In this document: positions 41,143-50,266 of the stretch, in pieces
Position numbering within the stretch: the stretch's first letter is position 1
Layout: every line of letters begins with the position of its first letter
Assembly (NCBI RefSeq): GCF_014323725.1
Contig: NZ_JABVED010000002.1
Location: forward strand, 62,001-126,000
DNA from: Actinokineospora xionganensis
GTDB taxonomy: Bacteria; Actinomycetota; Actinomycetes; Mycobacteriales; Pseudonocardiaceae
Direction: 5' to 3'
DNA: 64,000 nt
Translations under genes and position numbers: made by a program
Notes under the pieces: generated by a model
What the model was told of the DNA's origin: nothing
Seen by the model: the letters and a program-made list of their open reading frames with translations, nothing else
Database searches by the model: none

Positions 41143-41523
41143 TCCGCGGGGTGCGCTGTCCGGATTGGGCGCTCCGCCATTCCGGCATATGTGGGCCGTT
41201 CGGTGGCGGACACGCTGGACATTTCGGCCCAGTGCCTACGGCCGGACAGCACAACAAACAACCTGAAACGCGATATCTACTCAGGAGTCGTCGCGGGGTA
41301 CCGCGCCAAGCGACCGCGACCGCACATCCGGTCCGATAGCGGCCCACCCCAAGGGTTTTACCCGTTCGTTCGAATTCGGTAACCGCCCCGCGAAATCTCA
41401 TTCCACTGTCCGAAGAATGAGCGGAATCGACGTGTGAATGGATTCTGGCACTGAATGGACACATGCGGGGTAACCCGCACGGGCTCGCCAAGGGGGTCAC
41501 AACACCCCTGTTGGAGACTTCAG

Positions 41524-41631
41524 ATGGGGCTGTTCGGCAGCAGTAAATCCGCCGGATGGCCCAACTCATTGCCAGGGCTGCTCAACTGGCGAAAAGACCT
41601 GATTCATAAACGCTGCAATTGCCTTGCGTGA
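41524..41631 (+). CDS. Possible 35-residue peptide upstream of the S8 protease pair
   Basis: An ATG at 41524 is preceded by GGAG at 7 nt and opens a 35-codon frame: MGLFGSSKSAGWPNSLPGLL, then NWRKDLIHKRCNCLA. It ends with a CxC near the C-terminus. Third-position GC is only about two thirds, lower than the neighbours, so it may be non-coding or recently acquired. The 41143-41749 region around it shows other small inverted repeats (41463-41478, TGCGGG/CCCGCA) and no other gene. Confidence 0.35.
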   Translation: MGLFGSSKSAGWPNSLPGLLNWRKDLIHKRCNCLA

Positions 41632-41660
41632 CTGATTGCCGCTGTCCCAATGTTATCAGC

Positions 41661-41672
41661 GTTCGCGCGAAC
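41661..41672. promoter_or_regulatory. 12-bp perfect palindrome before the S8 protease gene
   Basis: GTTCGCGCGAAC is fully symmetric and lies 78 bp before the protease ATG. It could be a repressor site over the protease promoter; TTATCA at 41653 is a possible -10-like box beside it. Both are inferred from position only. Confidence 0.3.
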
Positions 41673-41749
41673 ACGTTCAGCACCTCTCAAGCAGCACACG
41701 GCCTGTTGTGAGGCAGGCCGAAGTGCCCCTGCCCGAAGGAGAACGTGCA

Positions 41750-43321
41750 ATGGGTATGTCTCGCGCCAAAGCGCTGCGGCGGCTGACCGCCGCGGGCATC
41801 GCGACCGTCGCCGGCATGGCGACCGCGATCACGCTGGCGACCCCCGCGGTAGCGGCCGAGGCCCAGATCCTGGGCGCCGACGCGGCAAACGTGGTCAAGG
41901 ACAGCTACATCGTCGTGTTGAAGGACGGAGCGCAGGCTCGCGGCGCCACCGCCGACAGCCTGTCCGCCCGATACGGCGGCAAGGTCAACCACCGGTACTC
42001 GGCCGCCATCTCCGGCTACGCCGCGACGATGACCGAGCAGCAGGCCAAACGCGTGGCGGCCGACGATCAGGTCGCCTACGTCGAGGCCGACCAGACCATG
42101 AGCATCGCGGTGGACCAGCTCAACCCGCCGTCGTGGGGCCTGGACCGGGTCGACCAGCAGTCGCTGCCGCTGAACCAGAAGTACTCGTACGCGACCACGG
42201 CCTCGAACGTCAACGCGTACATCATCGACACCGGCATCAACCTGACGCACACCGACTTCGGCGGCCGCGCGGTCAGCGGCCGGGACACGGTCGACAACGA
42301 CGCCGACGCCACCGACTGTCAGGGCCACGGCACGCACGTGGCGGGCACCGTCGGCGGTAGTGCCTACGGCCTGGCCAAGGGCGTCAAGCTGATCGCCGTG
42401 CGGGTGCTGAACTGCCAGGGCTCCGGCACCAACGCGGGCGTCATCGCGGGCATCGACTGGGTCACGGCCAACCACGTCAAGCCCGCCGTCGCCAACATGA
42501 GCCTCGGCGGCGGCGCGTCCACCACCCTCGACGACGCGGTGCGCCGCTCGGTCGCCGCGGGTGTCAGCTACGCGGTCGCGTCGGGCAACTCCAACGCGAA
42601 CGCGTGCAACTACTCGCCCGCCCGGGTCGCCGAGGCCCTGTCGGTCAACGCGAGCGACATCAACGACGCGCGCGCCTCGTTCTCCAACTACGGCACCTGC
42701 ACCGACCTGTTCGCGCCCGGCGTGAACATCAAGTCGGCGTGGATCGGCGGCAGCACGGCCACCAACACGATCAGCGGCACCTCGATGGCCTCCCCGCACG
42801 TCGCGGGCGCCATCGCGCTGTACCTGGCGGCCAACCCGTCGGCCAGCCCGGCGACCGTGCACAGCGCCATCGTGAACGCGGCCACCGCGAACAAGATCAC
42901 CAACCCCGGCACCGGATCGCCGAACAAGCTGCTGTACACCGGCTCCGGCACCACCGAGCCCCCGCCGCCCACCGGTTGCGCGGCCGTCACCAACGGAACC
43001 GACGTCACCATCCGGGACAACTCGACGGTGAGCAGCCCGATCACCATCTCGGGCTGCAGCAGCACCCCGTCCACGGCGTCCACCATCGCGGTCGACATCC
43101 GGCACACCTGGCGCGGTGACCTGGTCATCGACCTCGTCGCCCCGGACGGCACCGCGTACCGGCTGAAGAACTCGAGCTCGAGCGACTCGGCCGACAACGT
43201 GATCACCACCTACACCGCCAACCTGTCGTCGGAGGTGGCGAACGGCACCTGGAACCTGCGGGTGCAGGACGTCTACACCTACGACACCGGCTACATCAAC
43301 AGCTGGACGCTCGACCTCTAA
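41750..43321 (+). CDS. Secreted S8 (subtilisin) peptidase with P-domain, copy 1
   Basis: A 523-aa exported protease. A signal peptide covers 1-36 (ATAITLATPAVAAEA). An I9 propeptide follows to about 118 (DSYIVVLKDGAQ, AYVEADQTMSI). The catalytic triad is Asp160 (YIIDTGIN), His193 (CQGHGTHVAG) and Ser345 (SGTSMASPH). After a short proline linker (TEPPPPTG) a P-domain ends the protein (TIRDNSTVSSPITISGCSS, DIRHTWRGDLVIDLVAPDG). The ATG at 41750 has AAGGAGAA 7 nt upstream. It is not membrane-anchored, unlike mycosin. Copy 2 follows directly. Confidence 0.95.
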   Translation: MGMSRAKALRRLTAAGIATVAGMATAITLATPAVAAEAQILGADAANVVKDSYIVVLKDGAQARGATADSLSARYGGKVNHRYSAAISGYAATMTEQQAKRVAADDQVAYVEADQTMSIAVDQLNPPSWGLDRVDQQSLPLNQKYSYATTASNVNAYIIDTGINLTHTDFGGRAVSGRDTVDNDADATDCQGHGTHVAGTVGGSAYGLAKGVKLIAVRVLNCQGSGTNAGVIAGIDWVTANHVKPAVANMSLGGGASTTLDDAVRRSVAAGVSYAVASGNSNANACNYSPARVAEALSVNASDINDARASFSNYGTCTDLFAPGVNIKSAWIGGSTATNTISGTSMASPHVAGAIALYLAANPSASPATVHSAIVNAATANKITNPGTGSPNKLLYTGSGTTEPPPPTGCAAVTNGTDVTIRDNSTVSSPITISGCSSTPSTASTIAVDIRHTWRGDLVIDLVAPDGTAYRLKNSSSSDSADNVITTYTANLSSEVANGTWNLRVQDVYTYDTGYINSWTLDL

Positions 43322-43401
43322 ACCCGGCGACGGGCTCCGGTCGGCTCCTCCCTGCTGGGGGCCGACCGGGGGCCTGAGTCCGGTTCGGCCAGTTTCACAC
43401 G

Positions 43402-43433
43402 CCGGGCGCGGCAATCAGCCGCGCCCGGTTTTT
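43402..43433 (+). terminator. Rho-independent terminator after protease copy 1
   Basis: CCGGGCGCGG (43402-43411) pairs with CCGCGCCCGG (43419-43428) and TTTTT follows. A second hairpin, CCGGTCGGC with GCCGACCGG (43337-43369), stands before it. The two protease genes are therefore separate transcripts. The 43434-43587 gap must hold the promoter of copy 2; GACGATCGTC at 43494 is a palindrome there. Confidence 0.88.
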
Positions 43434-43587
43434 ACCCTTTCCCAGCCAGTGACCATCCCTCCAGGTCACACCCGGTCACCCTGAATGGCCCCGGACGATC
43501 GTCGGTTACCCCTCGCTGAACACGGCTCTAGCGTCCGCGCTCGACGCCTGTCCCCTGCAAAGCAGGCGCACCAGTGAGGGAGCTTTC

Positions 43588-45105
43588 ATGAACCTGCTCG
43601 TGAAGATGGGGGCGGTGGCGGCCTGCACCGCCATCGCCGCCTCGGCCGCGGCCTTGACCGCGCAGGCCGAACCGGCCATCGACGGCCACTACATCGTCGT
43701 CCTCAAGGCCGACGGCGCCCGCCAGTCGTCCGCCGCCGCGGCGGCGCTGACCGCCCGGCACGGCGGAAAGGTCGAACGCACCTACTCCGCGGCCCTGCGC
43801 GGGTTCGCCGCGGCGATGACCGACCAGCAGGCCCGACGGCTCGCCGCCGACCCCGCGGTCGCCTACGTCGAGGCCGACCAGGTCGTGCACGTGACGACCG
43901 ACCAGCTCAACCCGCCCTCGTGGGGCACCGACCGGGTCGACCAGCGGGCCCTGCCGCTGGACTCGAAGTACACCTACTCGACCACCGCGTCGAACGTGAC
44001 CGCGTACGTGCTCGACACCGGCATCACCATCACCCACTCCGACTTCGGCGGCCGGGCCGTCCACGGCCGCGACACGGTGGACAACGACAACGACTCCAGC
44101 GACTGCAACGGCCACGGCACGCACGTCGCCGGGACCGTCGGCGGCGCCAAGTACGGCATCGCCAAGGGCGTGAAACTGGTCGGCGTGAAGGTGTTCGGCT
44201 GCGATTCGGGGAGCACGAACTCCGCCATCATCGCCGGGATCGACTGGGTGACGGCGAACGCGGTCAAGCCCGCGGTGGCGAACCTGAGCCTCGGCGGACC
44301 CAAGTCGCAGGCCATGAACGACGCCGTGCAGCGGCTCATCGATTCCGGGGTGACAGCGGTCGTGTCGGCGGGTAACTCCAACGAGGACGCCTGCGGAAAC
44401 TCCCCCGCCAGCCTGGCGACCGCCATCACCGTCGGCGCCTCCAACATCAACGACGCGCGGTGGCAGCACTCGAACTGGGGCACCTGCCTGGACCTGTTCG
44501 CACCTGGGCAGGACATCGTGTCGGCGAAATTCGGCACGACCAGCGGTTCGTTCTCGACCAGCGGAACTTCCATGGCCGCCCCGCAGGTCGCGGGCGCGGC
44601 GGCGCTGCATCTGAGTGCGAACCCTTCGGCGACGAACCAGCAGGTTCGGGATGCGTTGGTCGGGGCCACTACGCCCAACGCGTTGAGCTCGATCGGGACT
44701 GGGTCGCCGAACAAGCTGCTCTACGTCGGGTCTGGCGGGACCACTCCGCCGCCCACCGGCTGCGCGACGGTCACCAATTCCGACGATCTCGCCATCCCGG
44801 ACGCCGGAGCGGCGGTGACCAGCCCGATCACCGTGTCCGGTTGCTCGGGGACGGCGTCGTCGACCAGCAAGATCGCCGTCGACATCACCCACCCGTACCG
44901 CGGCGACCTGGTCATCGACCTGGTGGCGCCGGACGGCGGCAACTACCGGCTCAAGGCCGCGTCGAATGATTCCGGGGACAACGTGGTGCAGACGTTCACC
45001 GTGAATGTCTCGTCGGAAGCCCGCAACGGTGTTTGGAAGCTCAAGGTGCAGGACATCTACCGGGCTGATGTCGGGACGCTGAACAGCTGGAGCCTGACTC
45101 TCTAG
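43588..45105 (+). CDS. Secreted S8 (subtilisin) peptidase with P-domain, copy 2
   Basis: A 505-aa paralogue of the preceding protease with the same order: signal peptide (1-28), I9 propeptide (GHYIVVLKADGARQ, AYVEADQVVHV), S8 domain, linker and P-domain. The triad is Asp143 (YVLDTGIT), His176 (CNGHGTHVAG) and Ser328 (SGTSMAAPQ). The P-domain shows DITHPYRGDLVIDLVAPDG. A GGGAG stands 6 nt before the ATG. The gene ends 1 bp before truA on the other strand, so the two tails abut. Confidence 0.95.
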   Translation: MNLLVKMGAVAACTAIAASAAALTAQAEPAIDGHYIVVLKADGARQSSAAAAALTARHGGKVERTYSAALRGFAAAMTDQQARRLAADPAVAYVEADQVVHVTTDQLNPPSWGTDRVDQRALPLDSKYTYSTTASNVTAYVLDTGITITHSDFGGRAVHGRDTVDNDNDSSDCNGHGTHVAGTVGGAKYGIAKGVKLVGVKVFGCDSGSTNSAIIAGIDWVTANAVKPAVANLSLGGPKSQAMNDAVQRLIDSGVTAVVSAGNSNEDACGNSPASLATAITVGASNINDARWQHSNWGTCLDLFAPGQDIVSAKFGTTSGSFSTSGTSMAAPQVAGAAALHLSANPSATNQQVRDALVGATTPNALSSIGTGSPNKLLYVGSGGTTPPPTGCATVTNSDDLAIPDAGAAVTSPITVSGCSGTASSTSKIAVDITHPYRGDLVIDLVAPDGGNYRLKAASNDSGDNVVQTFTVNVSSEARNGVWKLKVQDIYRADVGTLNSWSLTL

Positions 45106-45106
45106 C

Positions 45107-45955
45107 TCAGAGGGTGCGGACGTTGCGGGTCAGCGTCGCGCGCGTGGCCAGGTCCTCATCGGCGGGATAGTCGACGCCGATGAGGGCCAAGCCGTGCGCG
45201 GGGGCCACTGTGATGGCGCTGGGGCGTTCGGTGGCGCTGAGCATGGAGGCGGGCCAGTCAGCCGGCTTGCGGCCCTCACCGACCGCGAGAAGCGCGCCGA
45301 CGAGGCTGCGGACCATCGAATGGCAGAAGGCGTCCGCGGACACCCGGGCGGCCAGCAGGCCGTCGGATTCGCGGGTCCAGTCGAGCCGCTGCAATTCGCG
45401 GATGGTCGTGGCGCCTTCGCGGCGTTTGCAGAAGGCGACGAAGTTGTGTTCGCCCAGGAGTTTGCGGGAAGCCTCGTTGAGGGCGTCCAGGTCCAGCTTT
45501 CGCGGCCAGGCGACCACATGGCCTCGGCGCAGCGGGTCAGCCGACCAGGCCGCGTCGCAGATTCGGTAGACGTAGTGCCTGCGGAGGGCGCCGAAGCGGG
45601 CGTCGAACTCCGCGGGGACGCGGCGCATCGCGGTGACGCGGACGTCGGCGGGCAACGCCCGGGCAAGCCTCAGGACCAAGGCGTCCGGGTCGGTTTCCGC
45701 AGGCAGGTCGGCGTGGGCTACCTGGCCGGTGGCGTGGACGCCTGCGTCGGTGCGGCCCGCGACCGTGAGGCGGACGTCGTGGCGCAGGACCAGGGACAGC
45801 GTGTCCTCCAGGACACCGCACACCGTTCGCCGCTCGGGTTGGCGGGCCCAGCCCGAGAAGTCGGTGCCGTCGTAGGCGATGTCCAGGCGAATGCGGACGA
45901 GCCCGCCGCCCCCAGCGGGGGTGACGGGCTCGTCCGTGGTGTTCTGCGGGGTCAG
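45107..45955 (-). CDS. truA: tRNA pseudouridine synthase TruA, likely CTG start
   Basis: An enzyme that makes pseudouridine at 38-40 of tRNA anticodon arms. Motifs are [18 protein letters not shown], the catalytic aspartate in [22 protein letters not shown] and [14 protein letters not shown]. The start is unusual. No ATG, GTG or TTG lies between the rplQ stop and the conserved [11 protein letters not shown] (that valine is GTC). The nearest workable start is CTG at 45953-45955, overlapping the rplQ stop as CTGA, with AAGGA 6 nt upstream; this gives 282 aa. An ATG at 46051 would overlap rplQ by 100 bp and is unlikely. Confidence 0.88.
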   Translation of the reverse strand: MTPQNTTDEPVTPAGGGGLVRIRLDIAYDGTDFSGWARQPERRTVCGVLEDTLSLVLRHDVRLTVAGRTDAGVHATGQVAHADLPAETDPDALVLRLARALPADVRVTAMRRVPAEFDARFGALRRHYVYRICDAAWSADPLRRGHVVAWPRKLDLDALNEASRKLLGEHNFVAFCKRREGATTIRELQRLDWTRESDGLLAARVSADAFCHSMVRSLVGALLAVGEGRKPADWPASMLSATERPSAITVAPAHGLALIGVDYPADEDLATRATLTRNVRTL

Positions 45956-46671
45956 GACTCGTCCTTGGCGGACTCGTCCGACTCCTCTTCCCGCTGCGAC
46001 GGGGGCAGCTGGAAACCAGCGGCCTCCGCGGCCTCGGCGGTGGCGAACCACACCTCGGCGACCGTGCGGTCGTAGAAGGCGCTGTCCGGCACGTGGTACA
46101 GCATCGAGTCGGCGTTGCCCTTGATCGGGAAACCCTCCGGCTGCGAACCGTCCTCGAGCGGCAGGTGGCTGCCCTCGCCGTACGACTTGGTCTCCTCCGA
46201 CGCCTCCGACGCCTCGGCCGACTCAGTGGCCTCGACGTCAGCGGCCTTGTCGGCCTTCTTCGGCTTGTCAGCGAACTTGGTCTTGCGGGCGGCCTCGGCC
46301 TCCGCGGTGACCGTCTTCTCGCTGATCAGCTCGATGACCGCCATGCTGGCGTTGTCGCCCTTGCGCGGCATGGTCTTCGTGATGCGCAGGTAGCCACCCG
46401 CGCGGTCGCTGAAGAACGGGCCGATCTCGACACAGAGACGCTGCACGACGTCCTTGTCGCGGATCACCTTCATGATCTCGCGACGGTTGTGCAGGTCACC
46501 GCGCTTGGCCTTGGTGATCAGCTTCTCCGCGAACGGACGCAGCCGACGAGCCTTGGCCTCAGTGGTCTTGATCCGGCCGTGCTGGAACAGCGCGGTGGCC
46601 AGGTTGGCCAGAATCAGCCGCTCGTGGGCCGGGCCCCCGCCGAGACGGGCGCCCTTGGTTGGGGTGGGCAT
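45952..46671 (-). CDS. rplQ: 50S ribosomal protein L17 with an added C-terminal domain
   Basis: A 239-aa L17. The ribosomal core is residues 1-125 ([40 protein letters not shown]). A Lys/Ala/Glu/Ser linker follows (126-163). Residues 164-227 are an extra domain: [53 protein letters not shown]17 of most bacteria ends before the linker. The same domain ends L4 in this window. It resembles the small domain called sunset in ArfC-like actinobacterial proteins, from memory. Confidence 0.95.
   Translation of the reverse strand: MPTPTKGARLGGGPAHERLILANLATALFQHGRIKTTEAKARRLRPFAEKLITKAKRGDLHNRREIMKVIRDKDVVQRLCVEIGPFFSDRAGGYLRITKTMPRKGDNASMAVIELISEKTVTAEAEAARKTKFADKPKKADKAADVEATESAEASEASEETKSYGEGSHLPLEDGSQPEGFPIKGNADSMLYHVPDSAFYDRTVAEVWFATAEAAEAAGFQLPPSQREEESDESAKDES
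45991..46182 (-). repeat. C-terminal add-on domain of L17, near copy of the one in L4
   Basis: Codons 164-227 of rplQ. Between 46086 and 46146 the DNA is identical to 62697-62757 in rplD for 61 nt, and the flanks on both sides also align well. Such identity at third codon positions points to recent duplication or gene conversion rather than protein-level constraint alone. Confidence 0.9.
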
Positions 46672-46722
46672 TCCTTGCTCCTTGTGGAATTCCGCTGCTC
46701 AGCCAGTCCGGAATGGACTGGA

Positions 46723-47772
46723 TCAGAGCTGCTCCGTCTCTGCGTAGTCCTGGCCGTCGTCGTTGCCGGTGTCCGCGCCTTCCGACCAGCCGTCGGAGGC
46801 GTAGTCCGCCGCGGCAGCCGTCGGGTCGAACCCGGGGGGGCTGTCCTTGAGCGCGAGACCGAGGCCGACGAGCTTCATCTTGACCTCGTCGATCGACTTC
46901 GCACCGAAGTTGCGGATGTCCAGCAGGTCCGCCTCGCTGCGCGAGACAAGCTCACCCACGGTGTGGATGCCCTCGCGCTTGAGGCAGTTGTAGGAACGCA
47001 CCGTCAGGTCGAGGTCCTCGATCGGCATCGCGTAGGCGGCGATGGTGTCGGCCTCCTGCGGCGACGGGCCGATCTCGATGCCCTCGGCGTCGATGTTCAG
47101 CTCGCGGGCGAGACCGAACAGCTCGACCAGCGTCTTGCCCGCGGACGCCACGGCGTCGCGCGGGGTGATCGACGGCTTGGTCTCGACGTCGAGAACGAGC
47201 TTGTCGAAGTCGGTCCGCTGCTCGACACGGGTGGCCTCGACCTTGTACGTCACCTTGAGGACCGGCGAGTAGATCGAGTCGACCGGAATCCGGCCGATCT
47301 CGGCGCCTGCCTGCTTGTTCTGCACGGCCGGGACGTAGCCGCGACCGCGCTCGACAACGAGCTCGATCTCCAGCTTGCCCTTGCCGTTCAGCGTGGCGAT
47401 GTGCAGGTCGGGGTTGTGCACCGTGACACCGGCGGGAGGAACGATGTCCCCCGCGGTGACCTCACCGGGTCCCTGCTTGCGCAGGTACATCGTCACCGGC
47501 TCGTCCTCCTCCGAGGAGACGACAAGCTCCTTGAGGTTGAGGATGACGTCGGTGACGTCCTCTTTGACGCCCGGAACCGTGGTGAACTCGTGCAGCACAC
47601 CGTCGATGCGGATGCTGGTCACCGAGGCGCCGGGGATCGAGGAGAGCAGCGTGCGCCGGATCGAGTTGCCGAGCGTGTAGCCGAAGCCAGGCTCGAGGGG
47701 CTCGATGACGAAGCGGGAGCGGGTCTCGTTGACCGGCTCCTCAGCCAGGGTGGGTCGCTGTGAGATGAGCAC
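46723..47772 (-). CDS. rpoA: RNA polymerase alpha subunit
   Basis: A 349-aa subunit that dimerises to nucleate RNA polymerase. The N-terminal domain shows [20 protein letters not shown] and [18 protein letters not shown]. The C-terminal domain, which contacts UP elements and activators, shows [20 protein letters not shown] and [19 protein letters not shown]. The acidic end ([14 protein letters not shown]) is typical of actinobacteria. The position between rpsD and rplQ is universal. The 47773-47890 gap carries no gene. Confidence 0.98.
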   Translation of the reverse strand: MLISQRPTLAEEPVNETRSRFVIEPLEPGFGYTLGNSIRRTLLSSIPGASVTSIRIDGVLHEFTTVPGVKEDVTDVILNLKELVVSSEEDEPVTMYLRKQGPGEVTAGDIVPPAGVTVHNPDLHIATLNGKGKLEIELVVERGRGYVPAVQNKQAGAEIGRIPVDSIYSPVLKVTYKVEATRVEQRTDFDKLVLDVETKPSITPRDAVASAGKTLVELFGLARELNIDAEGIEIGPSPQEADTIAAYAMPIEDLDLTVRSYNCLKREGIHTVGELVSRSEADLLDIRNFGAKSIDEVKMKLVGLGLALKDSPPGFDPTAAAADYASDGWSEGADTGNDDGQDYAETEQL

Positions 47773-47890
47773 TTCTTGGTTCTTCCTTCCCGAGGACGCC
47801 CGCTATTTGACGTCACTGAAATGGGATGACAGGTATAGCGACAGTGCCGGCGACCTCTTGAATTTCAACAGGCCGCCGGCCCGGTCACGA

Positions 47891-48496
47891 TTACTTCGAG
47901 TAGTACTCGACGATGAGCTGTTCGGTCACCGGAACGTCGATCTGCGCGCGCTCGGGGAGCTGGTGCACCAGGATCCGGAGGTTGGACTGCACGACCTGCA
48001 GCCAACCCGGGATCGGGCGGTCACCGAAGGACTCCTTGGCGGCCACGAACGGGAGGGTGCCCAGCGACTTCGGCTTGACGTCGATGATGTCGAACTTCGA
48101 CACCTGGTAGCTGGGGATGTTCACCTTCTTGCCGTTCACCAGGAAGTGAGCGTGGCTCACGAGCTGGCGGGCCTGGCGGCGCGTGCGGGCGAGGCCCGCA
48201 CGGTAGACCACGTTGTCCAGACGCGATTCGAGCAGCTGGAGCAGGACCTCACCGGTCTTGCCCTCGCGGCGAACCGCCTCTTCGTAGTACTTGCGGAACT
48301 GACGCTCGAGGACGCCGTAGGTGTAGCGCGCCTTCTGCTTCTCCTGCAGCTGGAGCAGGTACTCGCTCTCCTTGATCCGACCGCGGCCGTGCTGGCCGGG
48401 CGGGTAAGGACGACGCTCGAATGCCTGGTCTCCGCCGACAAGGTCGACCTTGAGCCGACGCGAGATGCGGGTCGCGGGGCCGGTGTAGCGTGCCAT
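47891..48496 (-). CDS. rpsD: 30S ribosomal protein S4
   Basis: A 201-aa primary 16S rRNA-binding protein. The S4-type RNA-binding motif is visible at [20 protein letters not shown] and [20 protein letters not shown]. The N-terminal region lacks the four zinc cysteines, so this is the zinc-free form. The operon position is after rpsK. Confidence 0.97.
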   Translation of the reverse strand: MARYTGPATRISRRLKVDLVGGDQAFERRPYPPGQHGRGRIKESEYLLQLQEKQKARYTYGVLERQFRKYYEEAVRREGKTGEVLLQLLESRLDNVVYRAGLARTRRQARQLVSHAHFLVNGKKVNIPSYQVSKFDIIDVKPKSLGTLPFVAAKESFGDRPIPGWLQVVQSNLRILVHQLPERAQIDVPVTEQLIVEYYSK

Positions 48497-48519
48497 CTCT
48501 TCTTACTCCTCCCCGTTCC

Positions 48520-48927
48520 TCAGACCCGGCGCCGCTTGGGCGGGCGGCAGCCGTTGTGAGGCTGCGGGGTCACGTCCTGAATGGTGCCGACCTCGAGGCC
48601 CGCCGCCTGCAGCGAGCGGATCGCGGTCTCCCGGCCGGAGCCGGGGCCCTTGACGAACACGTCGACCTTCTTGACGCCGTGCTCGGCAGCCTTGCGGGCA
48701 GCGTTCTCGGCGGCCATCTGGGCGGCGAACGGCGTCGACTTACGAGAGCCCTTGAAACCGACGTGGCCGGACGAGGCCCACGCGATGACAGCACCGGTCG
48801 GGTCCGTGATGGACACGATGGTGTTGTTGAAGGTGCTCTTGATGTGAGCGTGGCCGTGCGTGATGTTCTTCTTTTCCTTGCGCCGGACCTTTTTGACTCC
48901 GGCGCCGGTACGCGACTTCGGTGGCAT
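48520..48927 (-). CDS. rpsK: 30S ribosomal protein S11
   Basis: A 135-aa platform protein. Signatures are [40 protein letters not shown] and the basic end [10 protein letters not shown]. The start [20 protein letters not shown] is the actinobacterial form. A 194-bp gap separates it from rpsM; I see no gene there. Confidence 0.97.
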   Translation of the reverse strand: MPPKSRTGAGVKKVRRKEKKNITHGHAHIKSTFNNTIVSITDPTGAVIAWASSGHVGFKGSRKSTPFAAQMAAENAARKAAEHGVKKVDVFVKGPGSGRETAIRSLQAAGLEVGTIQDVTPQPHNGCRPPKRRRV

Positions 48928-49121
48928 GTCTCTGGGTTTCTCCTAGCTGCTTCGCGAGGTGGTGATGACTGGAGCTGCGTGCCGGATTCGAGTTCCGGCG
49001 TCCGTGTAGAGGTCGCGCAGTGCAGCCGGACGGGCGCACTTGGGCGCGACCATGAGGGCCACGAATGGCCTGTTGCGTCGCCTCTGTGGAACAACGGCGA
49101 CCACGGTCTCGCAGCTCTTGC

Positions 49122-49502
49122 TCACTTCTTTCCGGCCTTCTTCTTGCCGGCGACCGTCTTCTTCGGGCCCTTGCGGGTACGGGCGTTGGTCTTGGTCCGC
49201 TGACCGCGGACGGGCAGACCGCGGCGCCACCGCAGGCCCTCGTAGCAGCCGATTTCGATCTTCCGGCGGATGTCGGCCTGAACCTCACGGCGCAGGTCAC
49301 CCTCGACCTTGAAGTTCTCTTCGATGTACTCACGAAGTTTGACGAGCTCGTCGTCGGACAAGTCCTTGACGCGCAGGTCCGGGCTGATCTCGGTGGCGAC
49401 CAGGAGCTCCTTGGAGCGGGTCCGGCCGATACCGAAGATGTAGGTCAGCGCGATCTCCATCCGCTTTTCGCGGGGGAGGTCTACGCCGGCGAGTCGTGCC
49501 AT
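49122..49502 (-). CDS. rpsM: 30S ribosomal protein S13
   Basis: A 126-aa head protein contacting the P-site tRNA. Visible are [20 protein letters not shown], the helix-hairpin-helix [20 protein letters not shown], and [20 protein letters not shown]. The lysine-rich end is normal. It precedes rpsK in the alpha operon. Confidence 0.97.
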   Translation of the reverse strand: MARLAGVDLPREKRMEIALTYIFGIGRTRSKELLVATEISPDLRVKDLSDDELVKLREYIEENFKVEGDLRREVQADIRRKIEIGCYEGLRWRRGLPVRGQRTKTNARTRKGPKKTVAGKKKAGKK

Positions 49503-49678
49503 GTCGGCGGTGTCTCCTCTGTTTCGTCTTCAGGTCTGCTCCCCTACCGCCCTGAGACCGACTCGATGGTCTCAAGACCCGGCCTGAAGTCCGGGCGTGA
49601 ACCAGGTCCGTCTGACCTGGCAGGTGCGGGAAGTTCGTCTGTGTAGCTGTCGTCGTCCGAACTACGACTGGGAACTGC

Positions 49679-49792
49679 TCAGCCCTGACGCTGCTTGTGG
49701 CGCAGGTTCTCGCAGATCACCATGACCCGGCCGTGACGGCGGATCACCTTGCACTTGTCGCAGATCTTCTTGACGCTCGGGTTGACCTTCAC
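49679..49792 (-). CDS. rpmJ: 50S ribosomal protein L36 (zinc-ribbon form)
   Basis: A 37-aa protein, [20 protein letters not shown] followed by [17 protein letters not shown]. Cys11, Cys14, Cys27 and His32 make the zinc site, so this is the zinc-containing paralogue. The GTG start is at 49792. It sits between infA and rpsM as usual. Confidence 0.95.
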   Translation of the reverse strand: MKVNPSVKKICDKCKVIRRHGRVMVICENLRHKQRQG

Positions 49793-49875
49793 GTCTGCTT
49801 TCTCCTGCTTCGGCCGCGTGCCCCCGAGAAGCCGAGGGCACCGATAGTGGCATCCCAGTCAGAGCGACTGGGGAG

Positions 49876-50097
49876 TCACTTGTAGCGGTAGACGATGCGG
49901 CCGCGGGACAGGTCGTAGGGCGAAAGCTCTACGACGACCCGGTCCTCAGGCAGAATGCGGATGTAGTGCTGCCGCATCTTGCCGCTGATGTGCGCGAGAA
50001 CCTTGTGGCCGTTCTCCAACTCGACGCGGAACATCGCGTTGGGGAGTGGCTCGACCACGCGGCCTTCGACCTCGATGGCCCCGTCCTTCTTGCCCAT
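49876..50097 (-). CDS. infA: Translation initiation factor IF-1
   Basis: A 73-aa single S1/OB-domain protein, [20 protein letters not shown] with [20 protein letters not shown] and the end [11 protein letters not shown]. It blocks the ribosomal A-site during initiation. The ATG at 50097 follows GGAGG closely. The frame open further up is not conserved. Confidence 0.97.
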   Translation of the reverse strand: MGKKDGAIEVEGRVVEPLPNAMFRVELENGHKVLAHISGKMRQHYIRILPEDRVVVELSPYDLSRGRIVYRYK

Positions 50098-50189
50098 GTC
50101 CTCCGCGTTTCGTGACGTGTTGACTTTGCAACGACGGGCATGCCACACGGCGACGACCTGCACCACTGAGTGACACGCACGGCGAAACC

Positions 50190-50206
50190 GGCACTCGAAT
50201 AGTGCC
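50190..50206 (-). promoter_or_regulatory. Hairpin in the infA upstream region
   Basis: GGCACT and AGTGCC pair around a 5-nt loop, 93 bp before infA and 60 bp after the map stop. It may be an attenuator or map terminator; no T-tract follows. A clear infA promoter was not found in 50098-50266. Confidence 0.35.
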
Positions 50207-50266
50207 AGCGGTCAAGTGTACGCGCCGGTCACTTGACGCCCAAATCGGGGTCCACCAGCGGGTGAA

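Noticed and set aside
41033-41569. 178-codon minus-strand frame over the intergenic region
   Set aside because: Composition is irregular, rich in Cys, Arg and Pro, with no site or homology cue. It overlaps the end of a real gene and the terminator hairpin.
41687-43414. 575-codon minus-strand frame
   Set aside because: Antisense to the S8 protease copy 1 with its visible catalytic triad.
45956-46051. ATG start of truA at 46051
   Set aside because: It would overlap rplQ by 100 bp, and the added 32 residues ([13 protein letters not shown] and so on) are rplQ shadow without family resemblance.
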